This document shows positions 46,115 through 57,829 of a stretch of DNA of 64,000 nt, in pieces; the stretch's first letter is position 1, and each line of letters begins with the position of its first letter. The notes beneath the pieces are model-generated. The model ran no database searches, was not told the DNA's origin, and saw only the letters and a list, made by a program, of their open reading frames with translations. Source of the stretch: Cylindrodendrum hubeiense (Eukaryota > Ascomycota > Sordariomycetes > Hypocreales > Nectriaceae). The translations under genes and the position numbers were made by a program. The stretch lies in assembly GCA_014621425.1 (NCBI GenBank), contig JAANBB010000103.1, positions 42,028 through 106,027 on the forward strand. The letters are read 5' to 3'.

Positions 46115-47791
46115 CTACTCCAAGCCCAGAATATCTTTCAATACCGCTAGCGCACCAAACAGCTCGTTGTCGTGATATTTTCTGGCCACCAATTGAAGGT
46201 TGATTGGAGCGCCTTCAAAATTGGAGCTCTCCCACAACTCCTTGACGTGTTTGCAAGGATCGCTCAATGGGACATAGTCAGCGTCGTACTTTTCGTCTGC
46301 CTTTGCCTTGATTGGCGTAGGAATCACCACGCCAGGGTAGTCGACAAGGTTATAAAGCGACGTGTAAGTCCAGTAGAAAGCAGTGTTGTGGGCAGAAGCC
46401 GGTCCAACAAACGCAGGGCCAATAACGACATCCACATCCTGCTCATTCCAGCTCTCAGCAAAGTCGCATCGGAAATTATCCCTCTCCCGACGAGCCAGGT
46501 TGACGTCTTGGGCAGTCTGCATTCCGTTGGGCTCCTCATCTTTCCAGATCCACTCACTCAAAGAATGAAGCGGTTCCCCGGTGGCAAGGATAGCACCCTT
46601 GCTGCCCTGTCCTCCGTCAGGCCAATACATCCGTCGGATCTTGGACCAGGCATCAACTGCTCCAAAGGGCTTGAACTCTTTGACTTCGATCAGTTCCGCA
46701 TGCTTGGGGTCAGACAGAAGTTCCTTTGCCCATGAAATCGCCCTCTTGACGGGTGGCTGGGGCTCAATGGACCCGTCGTTGCTGATAATGCCAATCTTCA
46801 GACGCCGGTTTATCGGTGTCTTCAGGCCAGTCCAGGGGAATGGAACGACTTTGGGGTCGACGAGGTATGGTTTCGCCGCGATGACTCCATTCATGAAAAG
46901 ATCCATGTCTCTCAAGCTGCGACACATGGGTCCTGTTGAGCATAGAATGTTGAGCTCGGCTGCGGATGGGCTTGCGAGGAATGACTTCATCGGCAGTAGA
47001 GGTGATGTCGGTTTGAACCCGTAGATGCCACAGAAAGCAGCCGGCGCGCGAATACTTCCGCCAATATCACTGCCGACTCCCAAGACAGAACCTTTCATGG
47101 CTATCAAGGCCGCTTCGCCACCAGTTGAACCGCCGGCCGACAGATGGATATTGAAGGGATTCAACACTCGGCCCCAGATAGAGTCGCTTTCAAGGTGCAT
47201 GAGTGTTTGTGGTTGGTTTGTCTTGCAGTAGAATACAGCGCCCGCATCACGCAAGATAGCGATCATGTGGCTGTCCGTTTCATCCTTGACGATAGTACTC
47301 AAGCAGCCCATCGAAGAAAATGTTCCCGCAATGGGCATGTGGTCCTTGATGCTAATGGGTACACCGTGCAGAGGGCCAACCGTCTTTCCATTCTCGGCGA
47401 GGTATGTATCCAGCGTCTTGGCTCGATCAATGGCCTCATCCACGAGCCATTGAGTCAAACAGCAAGTGAGTTGGTGGGAAATTATGGCGCGCTTCAAAAA
47501 AGCTGTGGCCACGGCAACTGCAGAATATTTGCGTTGCGCAATGGCTTCTGCTAAAGCGACTGCATCATATGTCTCTGTGATCTCAATCTCCTCTGGGGTC
47601 AAGATCCCGCAGGTGGCGGGGATACCAGAGACATCGAGGGGCGGGTTGTCGATGAGATCTTTGGGGAGAAGGTATTCAGAAGGAATCTTTTCAGCAAAGG
47701 CCTGAAGCAATAATGCCCGCTTTGTCTCAAATTCCGGGGTGCCTAGTGGCACAGGCGTGGGTTGGACAATGGAAAGAGACTTGGCGGTCAT
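46115..47791 (-). CDS. amidase (amidase signature family)
   Basis: One exon from ATG at 47791 encodes 558 residues. The Ser-cisSer-Lys triad is complete: K149 (VPISIKDHMPI), S222 (GGSTGGEAALIA) and S246 (SDIGGSIRAPA). The S222-S246 spacing of 24 matches the family. Fungal members of this length include acetamidase-like enzymes that release ammonia from amides. The C-terminal half carries the usual insert around VIGPAFVGPASAH and DYPGVVIP. It is convergent with the nitrilase and divergent from the MFS gene. Three HGATAR sites lie within about 105 bp of its start, fitting control by the nitrogen regulator AreA. Confidence 0.93.
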   Translation of the reverse strand: MTAKSLSIVQPTPVPLGTPEFETKRALLLQAFAEKIPSEYLLPKDLIDNPPLDVSGIPATCGILTPEEIEITETYDAVALAEAIAQRKYSAVAVATAFLKRAIISHQLTCCLTQWLVDEAIDRAKTLDTYLAENGKTVGPLHGVPISIKDHMPIAGTFSSMGCLSTIVKDETDSHMIAILRDAGAVFYCKTNQPQTLMHLESDSIWGRVLNPFNIHLSAGGSTGGEAALIAMKGSVLGVGSDIGGSIRAPAAFCGIYGFKPTSPLLPMKSFLASPSAAELNILCSTGPMCRSLRDMDLFMNGVIAAKPYLVDPKVVPFPWTGLKTPINRRLKIGIISNDGSIEPQPPVKRAISWAKELLSDPKHAELIEVKEFKPFGAVDAWSKIRRMYWPDGGQGSKGAILATGEPLHSLSEWIWKDEEPNGMQTAQDVNLARRERDNFRCDFAESWNEQDVDVVIGPAFVGPASAHNTAFYWTYTSLYNLVDYPGVVIPTPIKAKADEKYDADYVPLSDPCKHVKELWESSNFEGAPINLQLVARKYHDNELFGALAVLKDILGLE

Positions 47792-48711
47792 GGTGACAAT
47801 TGTGAAGGGAAGCAGCGACTGAACAAATCTCTTATCTTGGTAGGAAGTAAACTGACAAGATGAGAGTGATGAGAGAGATAGGTGAAAGAGATAGGTGAGC
47901 TTCGAGATGATTGTGCAAGTTGATGGTATTTAATCTTCCGAGCTAACGAGCTGCAGGTCAACGGCTCACGCTATTGTGCGACACGGCCAGGGGAAGACAA
48001 GGCGGGCGAAGCGCAGCGCTAGGACTCCTGCTATCTGTCGCGCCAGATCCATTTCGCGGAGCGTAAATGTCTTTCATTCGTCTCGGCATGTTCCCCGCTC
48101 GACCGGGATTCGCACATGTCGGGTTATCACGAGGGGCATCGTCGGAAGCAAGATGACAACCCCACGTCCCAGCAAGGCGGGAGCAGCAGGAGCAGCTACA
48201 TGGGCTGGCCGTGTGACGTTGGCGAGTCAAACAGGACTAGGCAAGGCAGACAAGACCAGACAAGACCAGAGATATTCACATATCGCACTATCTCGCGCAG
48301 CGGCCAATCAAGTCTAAATGCGCACGCCGCCTCGATATCGCTTATCACACTTGCCAGGGGGCGTCGACCAGCCAATCATGTGGATTTGCGCTCGTGTGGG
48401 ATCCATAGCGCTGGTCGATGAACTCCTCATCGGATGCCCGGGTCGCAGCCATCATAACACCGGCAGCTGTAGATAGAGGATCTCTCAAATATTGCCAAGG
48501 AGGGACAGCTGCTCCCTGCCAGCCTTATCAGCCAGCGCGCGGGTGCGGCCTCTCAATCAACCCAACGACCATCATTCGACATTCGGCCCGGGGCCAATCC
48601 GTGTGAAACCCGGGGACATGGAACAGAGTGGACGAACACTTAAAGTCCCTGCGTCATCCCCTCTCAATTGCCAGAATCGGACTTCCCCTCAACCAATATC
48701 CTCAACCCACC
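47792..48711. other. divergent promoter of amidase and MFS transporter
   Basis: This 920-bp region holds six HGATAR matches in all. The three not in the amidase-proximal cluster are at 48342-48347, 48471-48476 and 48525-48530. That is about twice the number expected by chance. No gene was seen. Confidence 0.5.
47832..47894 (-). promoter_or_regulatory. cluster of three HGATAR (AreA-type) sites upstream of amidase
   Basis: Matches are TTATCT (reverse) at 47832-47837 and AGATAG at 47876-47881 and 47889-47894. The last two lie in a short direct repeat of agagataggtga. They are 41-103 bp upstream of the amidase ATG. Nitrogen-catabolite genes in fungi often carry such clusters. Function is inferred. 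Confidence 0.5.
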
Positions 48712-50552
48712 ATGTCTATTACTTCGGAACATATGTCGGACAGGGATGCCGTTCCCGGCACGGTCCACCTCGTCGACTTGGATCACACAATGCACGCTGC
48801 TCATTCCAGTGCCAGTGGTGATATTGTTCTTGATCCGTCGCCTTCCAGTGATCCCAATGATCCGCTCAATTGGTCTCCTCGTCGGAAGATCCTCTCCATG
48901 GTCTGCCAGAGTCTGTGAGTACAAATCGAGACCCAAATCGACCCAGCTCTCTAATACACGCAGGTACACTTGGTTCACTGGAATCTCAGTTTCCACTGTA
49001 TACTCTGTCATTGTGCCCCTTTCGGCAGCGTCTGGGGTTTCCATCGCCACCCTCAACGAGGGCACCGGCTACATGTTTTTGTTCCTGGGGTGGAGTCTGT
49101 TATTCTGGCAGCCATTCTCCCTGAGATACGGAAAGCGCCTGGCATATCTCATTTCAATCCTAGGAGGCATCGTAAGTTAATCACCAATCTATGGCAACTC
49201 AAGCTCACCACATTACAGGGTACAAGTATTTGGAGGTAAAATCAGATCAAAAAAGTGTCTTTCAGTATGCTAATTATTCCAGCGCCTACATCACAAGCGA
49301 CGGACAGTGGATAGCCAAGTGCATCCTACAAGGGTTCTTCATCTCGCCTATCGAGGCGCTCCCGGAGATTTCCGTCACTGACATTGTAAGTGCCTACACC
49401 GTCACGTTGTCCATCACTAACACAAACAGTACTTTACCCACGAACGCGGCACCTATATGGGCATATACGCCTTTACACTGGCAGGAAGCAACTACTTTGC
49501 ACCCGTCATCTGTGGCTTCATCGCCGAGTACCAGGGATGGAGATGGGTATTTTACTGGCCTGCCATTTTCCTGGCAGTCGTCTTTGTCTTCTTGTTCCTC
49601 TTCATGGAAGAGACAAACTACAACCGCGTCGACACTGGGGTCCCGGAGGCGCCTCTGTCATCCGCCGGTTCGTCCACAGAGAAACCCGCCGCTGAGAACC
49701 CGCACCTGGCAGAGATTGGCGAGGTGTATGCAACTGAAAAGACATTCCTTCAAAAGATGTCGATTTGGCAGCCATCTCCTGGCCAAAACATGATCCAGCG
49801 TGCGCTTCGATCTTTGAGGTTGCTCACCTGGCCCGTCATATTCTATGCAGGCTTCTCATACGGCTCGTACCTGATTTGGTTCAATGTTCTCAACGCAACA
49901 GCGTCAATTATTCTATCCGCTCCGCCCTATAACTTTGGCTCCTCTATGGTTGGACTCAGCTATCTGTCCTGCTGCATCGGAGTCATTGTGGGATCCTTTG
50001 TTTCTGGTCGGCTGAGCGACTGGCTGACTATCAAGCTGGCCCGTCGAAACAATGGTATCATGGAGGCTGAACATCGACTTTGGCCTTTTGTCATTTGCGT
50101 CATCATGGTTCCGTCTTCCTTAATTCTTTGGGGCGTCGGTGCTCAGCATGGTGTCCATTGGTTTGGACTCATTTTTGCCATGGGCTGCCTCGCTTTCACG
50201 TCCACCGTGGGTATCACGCTCAGTGTCAACTACCTGATTGACAGCTACCACAACATCAGTGGTGACGCCATAGTAACCATCATCCTTGTCAGGAATACCA
50301 TGTCGTTTGCTATCAGCTACGGGTAAGAAGGTTCCCACCTCTAGCAAAAACACAACTAACTTGTCTAGAATCACTCCATGGTTGACAAACCTGGGAATGC
50401 AGAATTGTTTCATCTCGGCTGCCTTTGTTGGCATGGCTGCGTCATCTGTCTTTTTCATTATGATTATTTACGGAAAGATGTTTCGGGTTAAGAGTGCGAG
50501 CAAGTATCAGGAGCTTGTGAAAGGCGACAAGGCCAAGTGGGAGGGTAAATAA
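48712..50552 (+). CDS. MFS transporter, DHA1-type (HOL1-like)
   Basis: Six exons, 48712-48914, 48964-49171, 49219-49235, 49283-49385, 49430-50322 and 50369-50552, encode 535 residues. Exon three is a 17-nt micro-exon between two 47-nt introns. It was included because it alone keeps the frame through the third membrane segment. Twelve membrane segments are expected. Family marks are [14 protein letters not shown] before segment one, [15 protein letters not shown] in the central loop and [11 protein letters not shown] in segment ten to eleven. Such carriers move drugs, polyamines or small organic molecules by proton antiport or symport. Sharing a promoter with the amidase suggests import of a nitrogen source or export of a product. 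Confidence 0.88.
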
Positions 50553-51011
50553 TGCGAAAGCTGTATGGTATAGGGTAGTCGATCTTGGAGTAGTCGAAGC
50601 TTTCCGAATATGCTTTGGAATTTCGTATCCTCGGTAGACATTAATTACACTCTAATTAACTCCTTCACTATTTGTCTTTCTCCCCCTGTCAACGACACAA
50701 GACGCCGTGATGAAGCATGATGGCTGTGTCATCGGTACTCCCAGAGAGAACTAGTCCACACAACTGTAGCACACTATCCAATTATATCGACTGGATACGG
50801 TCACCCTCAGCTACTAGCTCAGCCGCCCCCGCCTTATCTCTGGCTGTAGCCCCGCACGTTATCTCCTAGCCCTGGTCTACGCTAACGCGCGTGCCAATCG
50901 TCCCTACATAACTTGGGCATCCCCTTTTGGACCCACGCCCCCATTCTTCCCCAGAGCGACCTCGATTCAATGACTTCTTGCTAATACCATGTTTAATTCA
51001 CTCTGGGTACT
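50553..51011. other. intergenic region
   Basis: This is the presumed promoter of the second Zn2Cys6 regulator. No other feature was seen. Confidence 0.5.
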
Positions 51012-52611
51012 ATGAACGGTGCTACACCAGCTCGACTACGTACAAAGACTGGCTGCCTCACATGTAAACCTGCCACCCAGCTTCTCTGGACCTTCTAACA
51101 CGGAACAGGCAGAAAACGACGGAAGAAGTGCGACGAACGACTCCCCATTTGCAAAGGATGTCATCTTTCCGGTCGGGAGTGCCAGTGGCCTACGTCAAAC
51201 GACCTGCTTGATCGCCGCTTCGCATCTCACAACCGCTCAAGACACCGGCTGACCAAGACCGAGCGACAAGAGTCAGTCGAGACCGATGATACCCGATTCC
51301 GGAAAGCCCGCTTTGGATCTAACCTCGACTCGGAAATTTGTATCTTCTCGGAATCGGCTGTAGCGCACGGAGTGATATCTCGCGAATTGGAACTAGTCAT
51401 TTCCCGCCACTTTGTCGACAGATTTTATGGCCTTTTACTGCTGCCAAAATGCCATCCCGGCTTCTACGAAGGATGGCTGACAGAGATACAACACCTCATG
51501 GTCCATCACAAAAGCCTGTACTACTCTGTACTGGCCTGTGCTGCGTCTCACATACACTGCATCGATGCATCCTCGCAGATGAAGGAGCTCGCACTCACAT
51601 ACTACTCAAATGCGCTCAAAGAACTCTCAAGATTTCTGGAAAGGGCTTCTCAGCTCGAGAATCATAATGGCTTGTTGATGTCGGTGATGTTATTGTATCT
51701 GCACGGGGTAAGTCATCCAGAACCAGCAAAGAGGTTTAAACTAACGGTTTTTCTTGAAGTGCATGGGCTACGGCACTGATGCTGATATCCCACGACACGT
51801 CACTGCTGCGACACGTATCCTCACACTGCGGCTATTCAGTCGGTCGTTGAGAATTGACCGGCTATTCGACAGACTCGCTGTAGAGAGCGTCCTCTACCAG
51901 ATCTTCCTTGTTAGTACTGGGCTGTGGTCGGATTCCGATGGGCTCGATTACGACTTTGACATTGAATTTTGGACCCAAGCGGAGGAATTATTGGATCGAT
52001 CATCATTTTTCCCTGGATGCTCGATGAGTTTTAACAGCCCTGTGCTTGGTATTCCGGCCTCTTTGTTTCGACTTGCTATCTCATTACGCCAAGAGTGTCG
52101 AAGTCCTTTCCCCCAAGATCCGGTCGTCCTTGACCAATTGAGGACCGAAGTGGAAGTGTGGGAAGCAGCGTTACTCTGCGACCAAGAGCTGAAACTCTCC
52201 CCCAGTGAACGCCCGAATGGCCAAGAAAGATACTATAGGGATGCGGCCTACTTGTATGCCATCATTGCCTCCCTGTTGCTTGAACAGCTGGAGCGGAACG
52301 AAAATACGGGTCCTGCCCCAATGCCGTCAGGTGATAGTTGGCAGATAAGGAAAGCCGTTCAAATACTTCAAGGCCAGCGATACGACGACGGATGGACAAA
52401 GTGCTATATTGGAAGCTGGCCCGTGTACACTCTGGGATTTTTCATGAGCTCCCCAGAAGACATTGAACTCATTCGAGCCGAGCTTCAAAAGAGATGGGAT
52501 TTGACAAAATTTGCGCAAATCGGTCGCTTCAGTCGCGACCTCGAAAGTACCTGGGCTGCACGAGATCAAATAGTAGGCACACCTTTGACAGCCTTTCTGT
52601 GGGCAGCATAA
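51012..52611 (+). CDS. Zn2Cys6 transcription factor, second
   Basis: Three exons, 51012-51063, 51109-51707 and 51760-52611, encode 500 residues. The zinc cluster is complete at Cys 15, 18, 25, 32, 35 and 42 (TGCLTCRKRRKKC), with the second cysteine codon split by the first intron. The basic stretch RKRRKK is typical of DNA contact. The rest matches the Fungal_trans_2-type acidic regulatory region, with blocks such as LEQVISRHFVDRFYG-like and YYSVLACAASHIH. It belongs to a different subgroup from the regulator at 42021. It sits between the MFS gene and a convergent secreted propeller protein and may control either. Confidence 0.88.
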
Positions 52612-52902
52612 ACAGTCAGCTATGTCGCCGCCATTCTCCCTACGACGCTGAATCCTTGGTACTGCTAGGAAGTGGTGAATCTGGACAAGACGAACGCGAA
52701 TTGGTGGGGGATCATGTAAGACGTGTAGAAGACGGCGAAAGTCAGCGCTACCAGAGAAATATCAGTCAAGGATGATCGTGGGATTGTCAAACTTCGGTGT
52801 ATAACTATAATAAAAACTTTAGGTACACAAGGTGCTCCATGGACACCCTTCAAGTTCTGATAATTAGGCCGCTATCCTTCACATATGCTCTCAAAGTCTA
52901 CC

Positions 52903-54057
52903 TCAGAGCAAGTTCAGGTCCAGCACCTTAAGACCACCAGGGATAACAACTTTTTTGTTATACGGCGTCACAGCTAGTCCACCATTAAAGGAAATGTACA
53001 AACTGTTCTTTGTCTTCTTAGTTCTCCCGAACTGTGCTGCCGTTGCGCCTGGCAAGACATGAGATGGAGCCGCAGCTCCGATCACATGAGACAGCTTCTT
53101 TGTTTTTAAATCAAGCTTGTAAAGTTGTCCCTCGGGATCTGCAGTGACGTATAGCTAATCACTTTTAGCATCTCCATTGGAAAGGGGCGAGAAGTAACTT
53201 ACGGCATCTTTGCCGACGGCGAAATCATCAAAGATGAGGTCCATAGTGGCAAGAACCTTGATTTCACCAGTCGATGAACCTGTGCGAGGATTGATTGGGA
53301 TGCCTAGAACGGTGAATTAGATTATATCCACGCTGCAATTTGGTCTCAACCTACTGGCCATGATGCCACGTGCGGAGTTGGCAAAGTATGCGATAGTTCC
53401 CTTCTCATTAATCTGCAGTCCGTTGATTCCAAGGATTATGGATGCATCTGCCGGAGGAGACAGGAGGAAATCCTGAATGGCAACCGTCGTCTTGCCGGTC
53501 TTAAAGTCGATCCTATAGATGACACCATTGGTAGAGTCACTGGCTAGTCCGTATGTCGTGCCTGGCAGTGTGCTGAATCCATTGATAAAACCACCTTCGA
53601 ATGTCGTCAGGAGCTGGGCCTCTGGGTCCTCCAAGTTCAAGTCGATGGTGTAGATGTCAATGGTTCCGCCACGCAGGACAAGAGTGTGATTCGCCTGGTC
53701 GTACCGTGTTGGTCCTACAATAAAGGCAAAGACGTCTGGGCGAATTTCTGTAATTCCAGAGAGCGCCTTATCCCGCGCGTACTGTGGAAACTCGGCGAGG
53801 AGCCTTGGTGTAGGATGCTTCTCCGAAGGGTCGATTTCGTAGAGCCGAGGGTGGTTGTCGTATCTGGTCAAGAGAACATTTCCATTGTCACGGACGCGTA
53901 GGTTCTCAATCCATGCCTCCTGCTGAAACTCATATACCGTGGACAGTGCCTTGTGTGCTGGCTGGTAGGCTGATTCTGCGTGCGGCAGGGAGTGGACAAA
54001 AGGAAAGGCACCAGCCAAGATGGCGGTAGCGAAACGGACAATAGTGCTGCTGACCAT
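52903..54057 (-). CDS. secreted six-bladed beta-propeller protein, SMP-30/gluconolactonase-like
   Basis: Three exons, 53355-54057, 53203-53303 and 52903-53154, encode 351 residues. The first intron starts with GTAGGT and gives MASIPINPRTG across the junction; other donors lead to stops. A signal peptide spans about 1-23 (ending VHSLPHA). The mature protein shows repeated strands such as ENLRVRDNGNVLLTRYD, GFSTLPGTTYGLASDS and LYVTADPEGQLYKLD, typical of TolB/SMP-30-like propellers. Relatives hydrolyse lactones or act as accessory enzymes in secondary-metabolite clusters; here function is only inferred from the fold. It is convergent with the second Zn2Cys6 regulator. Confidence 0.8.
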
Positions 54058-56319
54058 TTTGCAGTTGTGTCAAGAAAATTCTCTAGGATGGTTGCTACTC
54101 TGAGATTCGTTTAGACTCGAGGCATCGACTCGTCTTATAGTTGATCAGCAAGTCTAAAGACCAATCGAGGTGGAGTTGTTGATGGAACAACTCCAGTGCG
54201 CCGATTATCAATCCGATTATCAAGAGGAATCCAGCCAGTAGTCTGCAGCTAATATTACTTGTGGTAATTGGAGGGTGTTTAGGTCCAACTGCTTCATCCG
54301 ATCAATCTCATCCTTGAATTTACACGGCGATCGGTCCTAGGACTGGGAAGCTAGGTTCTCTAAACCGCTTTGTAATAATGTGAATGGGTGAGAAGGAGAG
54401 TAGTAAGCACAGCCATGGAGAGTATCTAGCCGTATCCGGTTTAGAGGCGTCGATCGCGCGCTCATGCAAAGAGCACAGATCCATGTTAGGATTCTCGTAT
54501 ATTGATCGCTCCTCGCGGCGAGGTTACTGTAACAGGATATCTGTCATGGTACGAATATGCTGACCAGATGGTGTTTGATCCCGGCGGGGCCTAGGCCCGA
54601 CAGGTACCCGCGGTTTGCTACACATAGGAAGAGTCTAGGGAAACCTAGCTACGGCTGAGAGAAATGCAAGCGCTCTAGCTGAAGCTTGGTAAAATGGTAG
54701 ACGACAAACATGATCCCAATTCATGGAGTCATGAGCGTGGTGGGAGACCGCCATCTACTGCTCAAGAACATGGTCTAGGGGTAATTATGCCCTGGCATTT
54801 GCTGAGCCATTTCAGTCCAACAGGTCTGTAACCCTCTGTTTTGGAATAATTGCGTTGGAGCTGAGTACCGGCTGATGTTAAATCCACAAGTTGAGACTAT
54901 TAGATGTCTCGTACCTGATCGGCAGACCTGATCGGCAGACCCGATCCGGATCTGCACCGCCATCTCATCCTGACCCTGTTCGGGTCGGACCCGACTTCGC
55001 AGTCGGACCCGCTGCGAATAAGAGCTAACTTCCTAGATTTCTCCAGAAAGACGGACTGGGTCTAAGACCTGCCTACGCGTATATTAATATACTTACCAAT
55101 CGGAGCTTAACTTGCAAGTATTTGGGTTCCATGAGTCTAATGCTGTGTCCTTAGCTCACCTGCTATTTTCTTACGGCGCCAACACCGTGAAAGCTCGGCT
55201 TCGTCGCTGCGTCATAGCTAACGAGGCTACTCGTATGATTGAAGTGTAATAATAAGGCTCACGCTTTCTTGGTTGTATTTTGAATCGGATACCCGTCTTT
55301 CCCTCTGACTCTTAAGTCCCCACCTCCGTACCACTAGAAATAGCCCTCACCAACAGCCTCTTATACAACAACCAGAGCGGCGACATTGGAAGCCGTCTGA
55401 CAACCAAGTTTAATGGCGCAACAGCTTGTGAGTAACATCGGCAGACTTCGCACAGAAGACACAACCAAGAGGGATTTCGGCCATAGAACGAATTTACGCT
55501 TGTATTACAGCACAATGGTGTCCGCAAATGAAATCTGAACGCCTGACTTATTTAGGCTTCTAGCCGAGTCAGCCTCGGCGTGGAAATCAAGGGCGACATG
55601 TCTGTAACCAGTAGAATCGCCACATGGAGCCGCAGTCACGATACAGTTGTCAACGGTGTAATTGAACTGGGAAAGCTGGCGCCTTATTGATTGTATAGGA
55701 ATGTGGTGATTGTGCTAAAACGGCGGTCAGATGGTCTTGGGACAGATAGGATGTGTCGCTAATTCCCTTCCATTTTAGGCGTAAATTGGGACGCCGCTCG
55801 GACGTGCATCCGAAACTGGTTCCACCAACAGTAGCCCTATCTAGATGTCGCAATTGCTCGGACCTTTGGCACCAGCCAACTTAGGTGGGGATAATTTTCC
55901 CTGTCATTTGCTGCTCCATAGTTGGCTGGCTCTCTGCTCGTGGCCCAAGTAGAGACTTCGACACCCAAAGAAATAGAGGGAGAGGAGGGAAAGAAGGCCC
56001 GATTAGGAGAAGCGGGGTGACGATTGGCTGGCACGTTGAGAGCTGTTAAAATGTCTCACATCTTTGAATATGTAGCATTCTTTGGACTTTGCGGGGCATA
56101 TTGGAAATAACTGGGCTCAGCTTATGCTCTATTCCATCACCCAGCGAGACATTGTCACGCTAGTAAGGAGGGGTTCGTAGAATTAGTCACATGAATTAGG
56201 TTTTGTGCATACAAGATCATTACTAATCTATGTTCGGAGTAAACTTCCGAGATATCCATCTCTCACAATCGTCTGAGTTTTGAGTCACAACTCATCAACA
56301 AACGTTTCGAATTGCAATC
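54058..56319. other. 2.3-kb intergenic region with a repeat-rich spot
   Basis: No gene is supported. At 54913-54938 a 13-bp unit (acctgatcggcag) is present twice in tandem, followed by a diverged third. At 54981-54993 lies the inverted repeat CGGGTC-G-GACCCG, and a second TCGGACCCG copy follows at 55003-55011. The patch looks like a fragment of a non-autonomous mobile element. The right end holds the promoter of the M20 gene. Confidence 0.4.
54913..55011 (+). repeat. short tandem and inverted GC-rich repeats
   Basis: Tandem 13-mers (54913-54925, 54926-54938) are followed by CGGGTCGGACCCG at 54981-54993 and TCGGACCCG at 55003-55011. Such TCGGACCCG-rich patches occur at ends of some DNA transposons. 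No element boundary or transposase is seen here. Confidence 0.5.
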
Positions 56320-57585
56320 ATGACGCAGCCCTCATTCTCCGCACTGCTGAGCAAGGTCCAGCTGGACCTCGCTCCGTATGAGGAACTCTACAAGCATTTG
56401 CACTTGAACCCCGAGCTTTCGAACCAGGAAAAAGCTACGGCAGAAACCGCCGCCGCCTACCTCGCGAAACTCAATGCCTTTGAAATCTTCCCCAATATCG
56501 GTGGCTACGGCTTCGCTGCTGTGCTGAAAAACGGACCGGGCAAAACCATCCTCCTCCGCTCGGATCTTGATGGCCTCCCTGTCAAGGAGGACACCGGCTT
56601 ACCATATGCCAGCACCGTGCGGCAGGTAAACCTCCAAGGTGAGGAGAAGTCCGTCATGCACGCTTGCGGTCACGATATGCACATCACCTGTCTGCTTGGA
56701 GCAGCAGAATTGCTCGTGGCTCTCAAAGCCTCGTGGTCCGGTACTCTGGTGCTCGTCTTCCAGCCGGCAGAAGAGCGGGGAACTGGCGCAAAAGCCATGG
56801 TTGACGACGGGCTGTACGACAAAGTTCCTGTTCCGGATTATGTGCTTGGACAACACTTGATGCCCCTGCGTGCGGGCACCGTGGGATGTCGTCCTGGTGT
56901 TATCATGGCATCGGCAGACAGCTTCAAGGTGACGCTGTATGGGCGGGGAGGACACGGATCGGCACCACACCGCACCGTCGACCCAGTCATAATGGCTTCA
57001 AACCTCGTTGTCAGACTACAAAATATCGTTAGTCGAGAGATTGACCCGAACGAGATGGCCGTGGTGACAGTGGGGTCACTTCAAGCTGGACACGCGGAGA
57101 ACATCATCGTGGACCATGCGGAGCTTGGCCTCGACATCCGCACCCTCACGCCCGCAGTCCACAAACAAATCCTAGCTTCCATTACTCGCATGGTGAAGGC
57201 TGAGTATATCGCCAGCGGCGCAAAGAAGGAACCTGTGATCATTGAGACGAGGCACTTCCCCGTCACAGATAACGATGTAGACATGGCAGCAAGCCTTGCA
57301 ACTTCCTTCACCGACCACTTCGGAGATAGCTTCGATCCTGACACGCCGCGCGTGAACGTCTCGGAGGATGTCTCTATCCTTGCATCGTCGCAGGGTAAGC
57401 CAAGCCTGTTCTGGTTCTTTGGGGGCGTGGAGCCGACGCTGTGGGACGAAAAGGTCGCTGCTGGAACGGTACAGGAGGATATCCCTTCCAACCACTCGGC
57501 CCGCTTCGCACCAGCTATACACCCGACGATGCGAACTGGCATGGATGCCCTATGTGTTGGAGCGTTGACTTTCTTTCGAAAGTAG
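56320..57585 (+). CDS. M20D-family amidohydrolase (aminoacylase/IAA-amino acid hydrolase type)
   Basis: One exon encodes 421 residues, the usual family length. Metal ligands are visible in MHACGHDMH (C116, H118) and in FQPAEERGTGA. The dimer-domain histidine lies in GRGGHGSAPHRTVDPV and the last ligand region in SNHSARFAPAIHP. Members remove acyl or aryl-acyl groups from amino acids, releasing the acid and the free amino acid in the cytosol. This fits a theme with the nitrilase and amidase 9-11 kb away, which also make carboxylic acids from C-N compounds. Whether they are co-regulated is not known. Confidence 0.92.
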   Translation: MTQPSFSALLSKVQLDLAPYEELYKHLHLNPELSNQEKATAETAAAYLAKLNAFEIFPNIGGYGFAAVLKNGPGKTILLRSDLDGLPVKEDTGLPYASTVRQVNLQGEEKSVMHACGHDMHITCLLGAAELLVALKASWSGTLVLVFQPAEERGTGAKAMVDDGLYDKVPVPDYVLGQHLMPLRAGTVGCRPGVIMASADSFKVTLYGRGGHGSAPHRTVDPVIMASNLVVRLQNIVSREIDPNEMAVVTVGSLQAGHAENIIVDHAELGLDIRTLTPAVHKQILASITRMVKAEYIASGAKKEPVIIETRHFPVTDNDVDMAASLATSFTDHFGDSFDPDTPRVNVSEDVSILASSQGKPSLFWFFGGVEPTLWDEKVAAGTVQEDIPSNHSARFAPAIHPTMRTGMDALCVGALTFFRK

Positions 57586-57829
57586 AGGAAAGGGACATCG
57601 GAGAGGAGGCGAGGAGGGTTTCTGGAAAAAGTAAACAGACATTAGTAGCAGAGTATATTATTGTGTAATTATGGTTACGAGCTAGAAATACATCTCCCTC
57701 CCATCTCTGGTCCTCATTTCTTTCTGCCTCTTGCGAGAGGCTGTGTTGGCTCCAGTGCGACTTATGAAGAGTTGCAAGGTGAGCGAGTTGGAATTCGTTT
57801 GCGTACCAGCTCCCAAGTTTATGCTCCTC

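Noticed and set aside
46172..46735. Plus-strand 187-codon frame
   Set aside because: Antisense shadow of the amidase, which has a complete catalytic triad.
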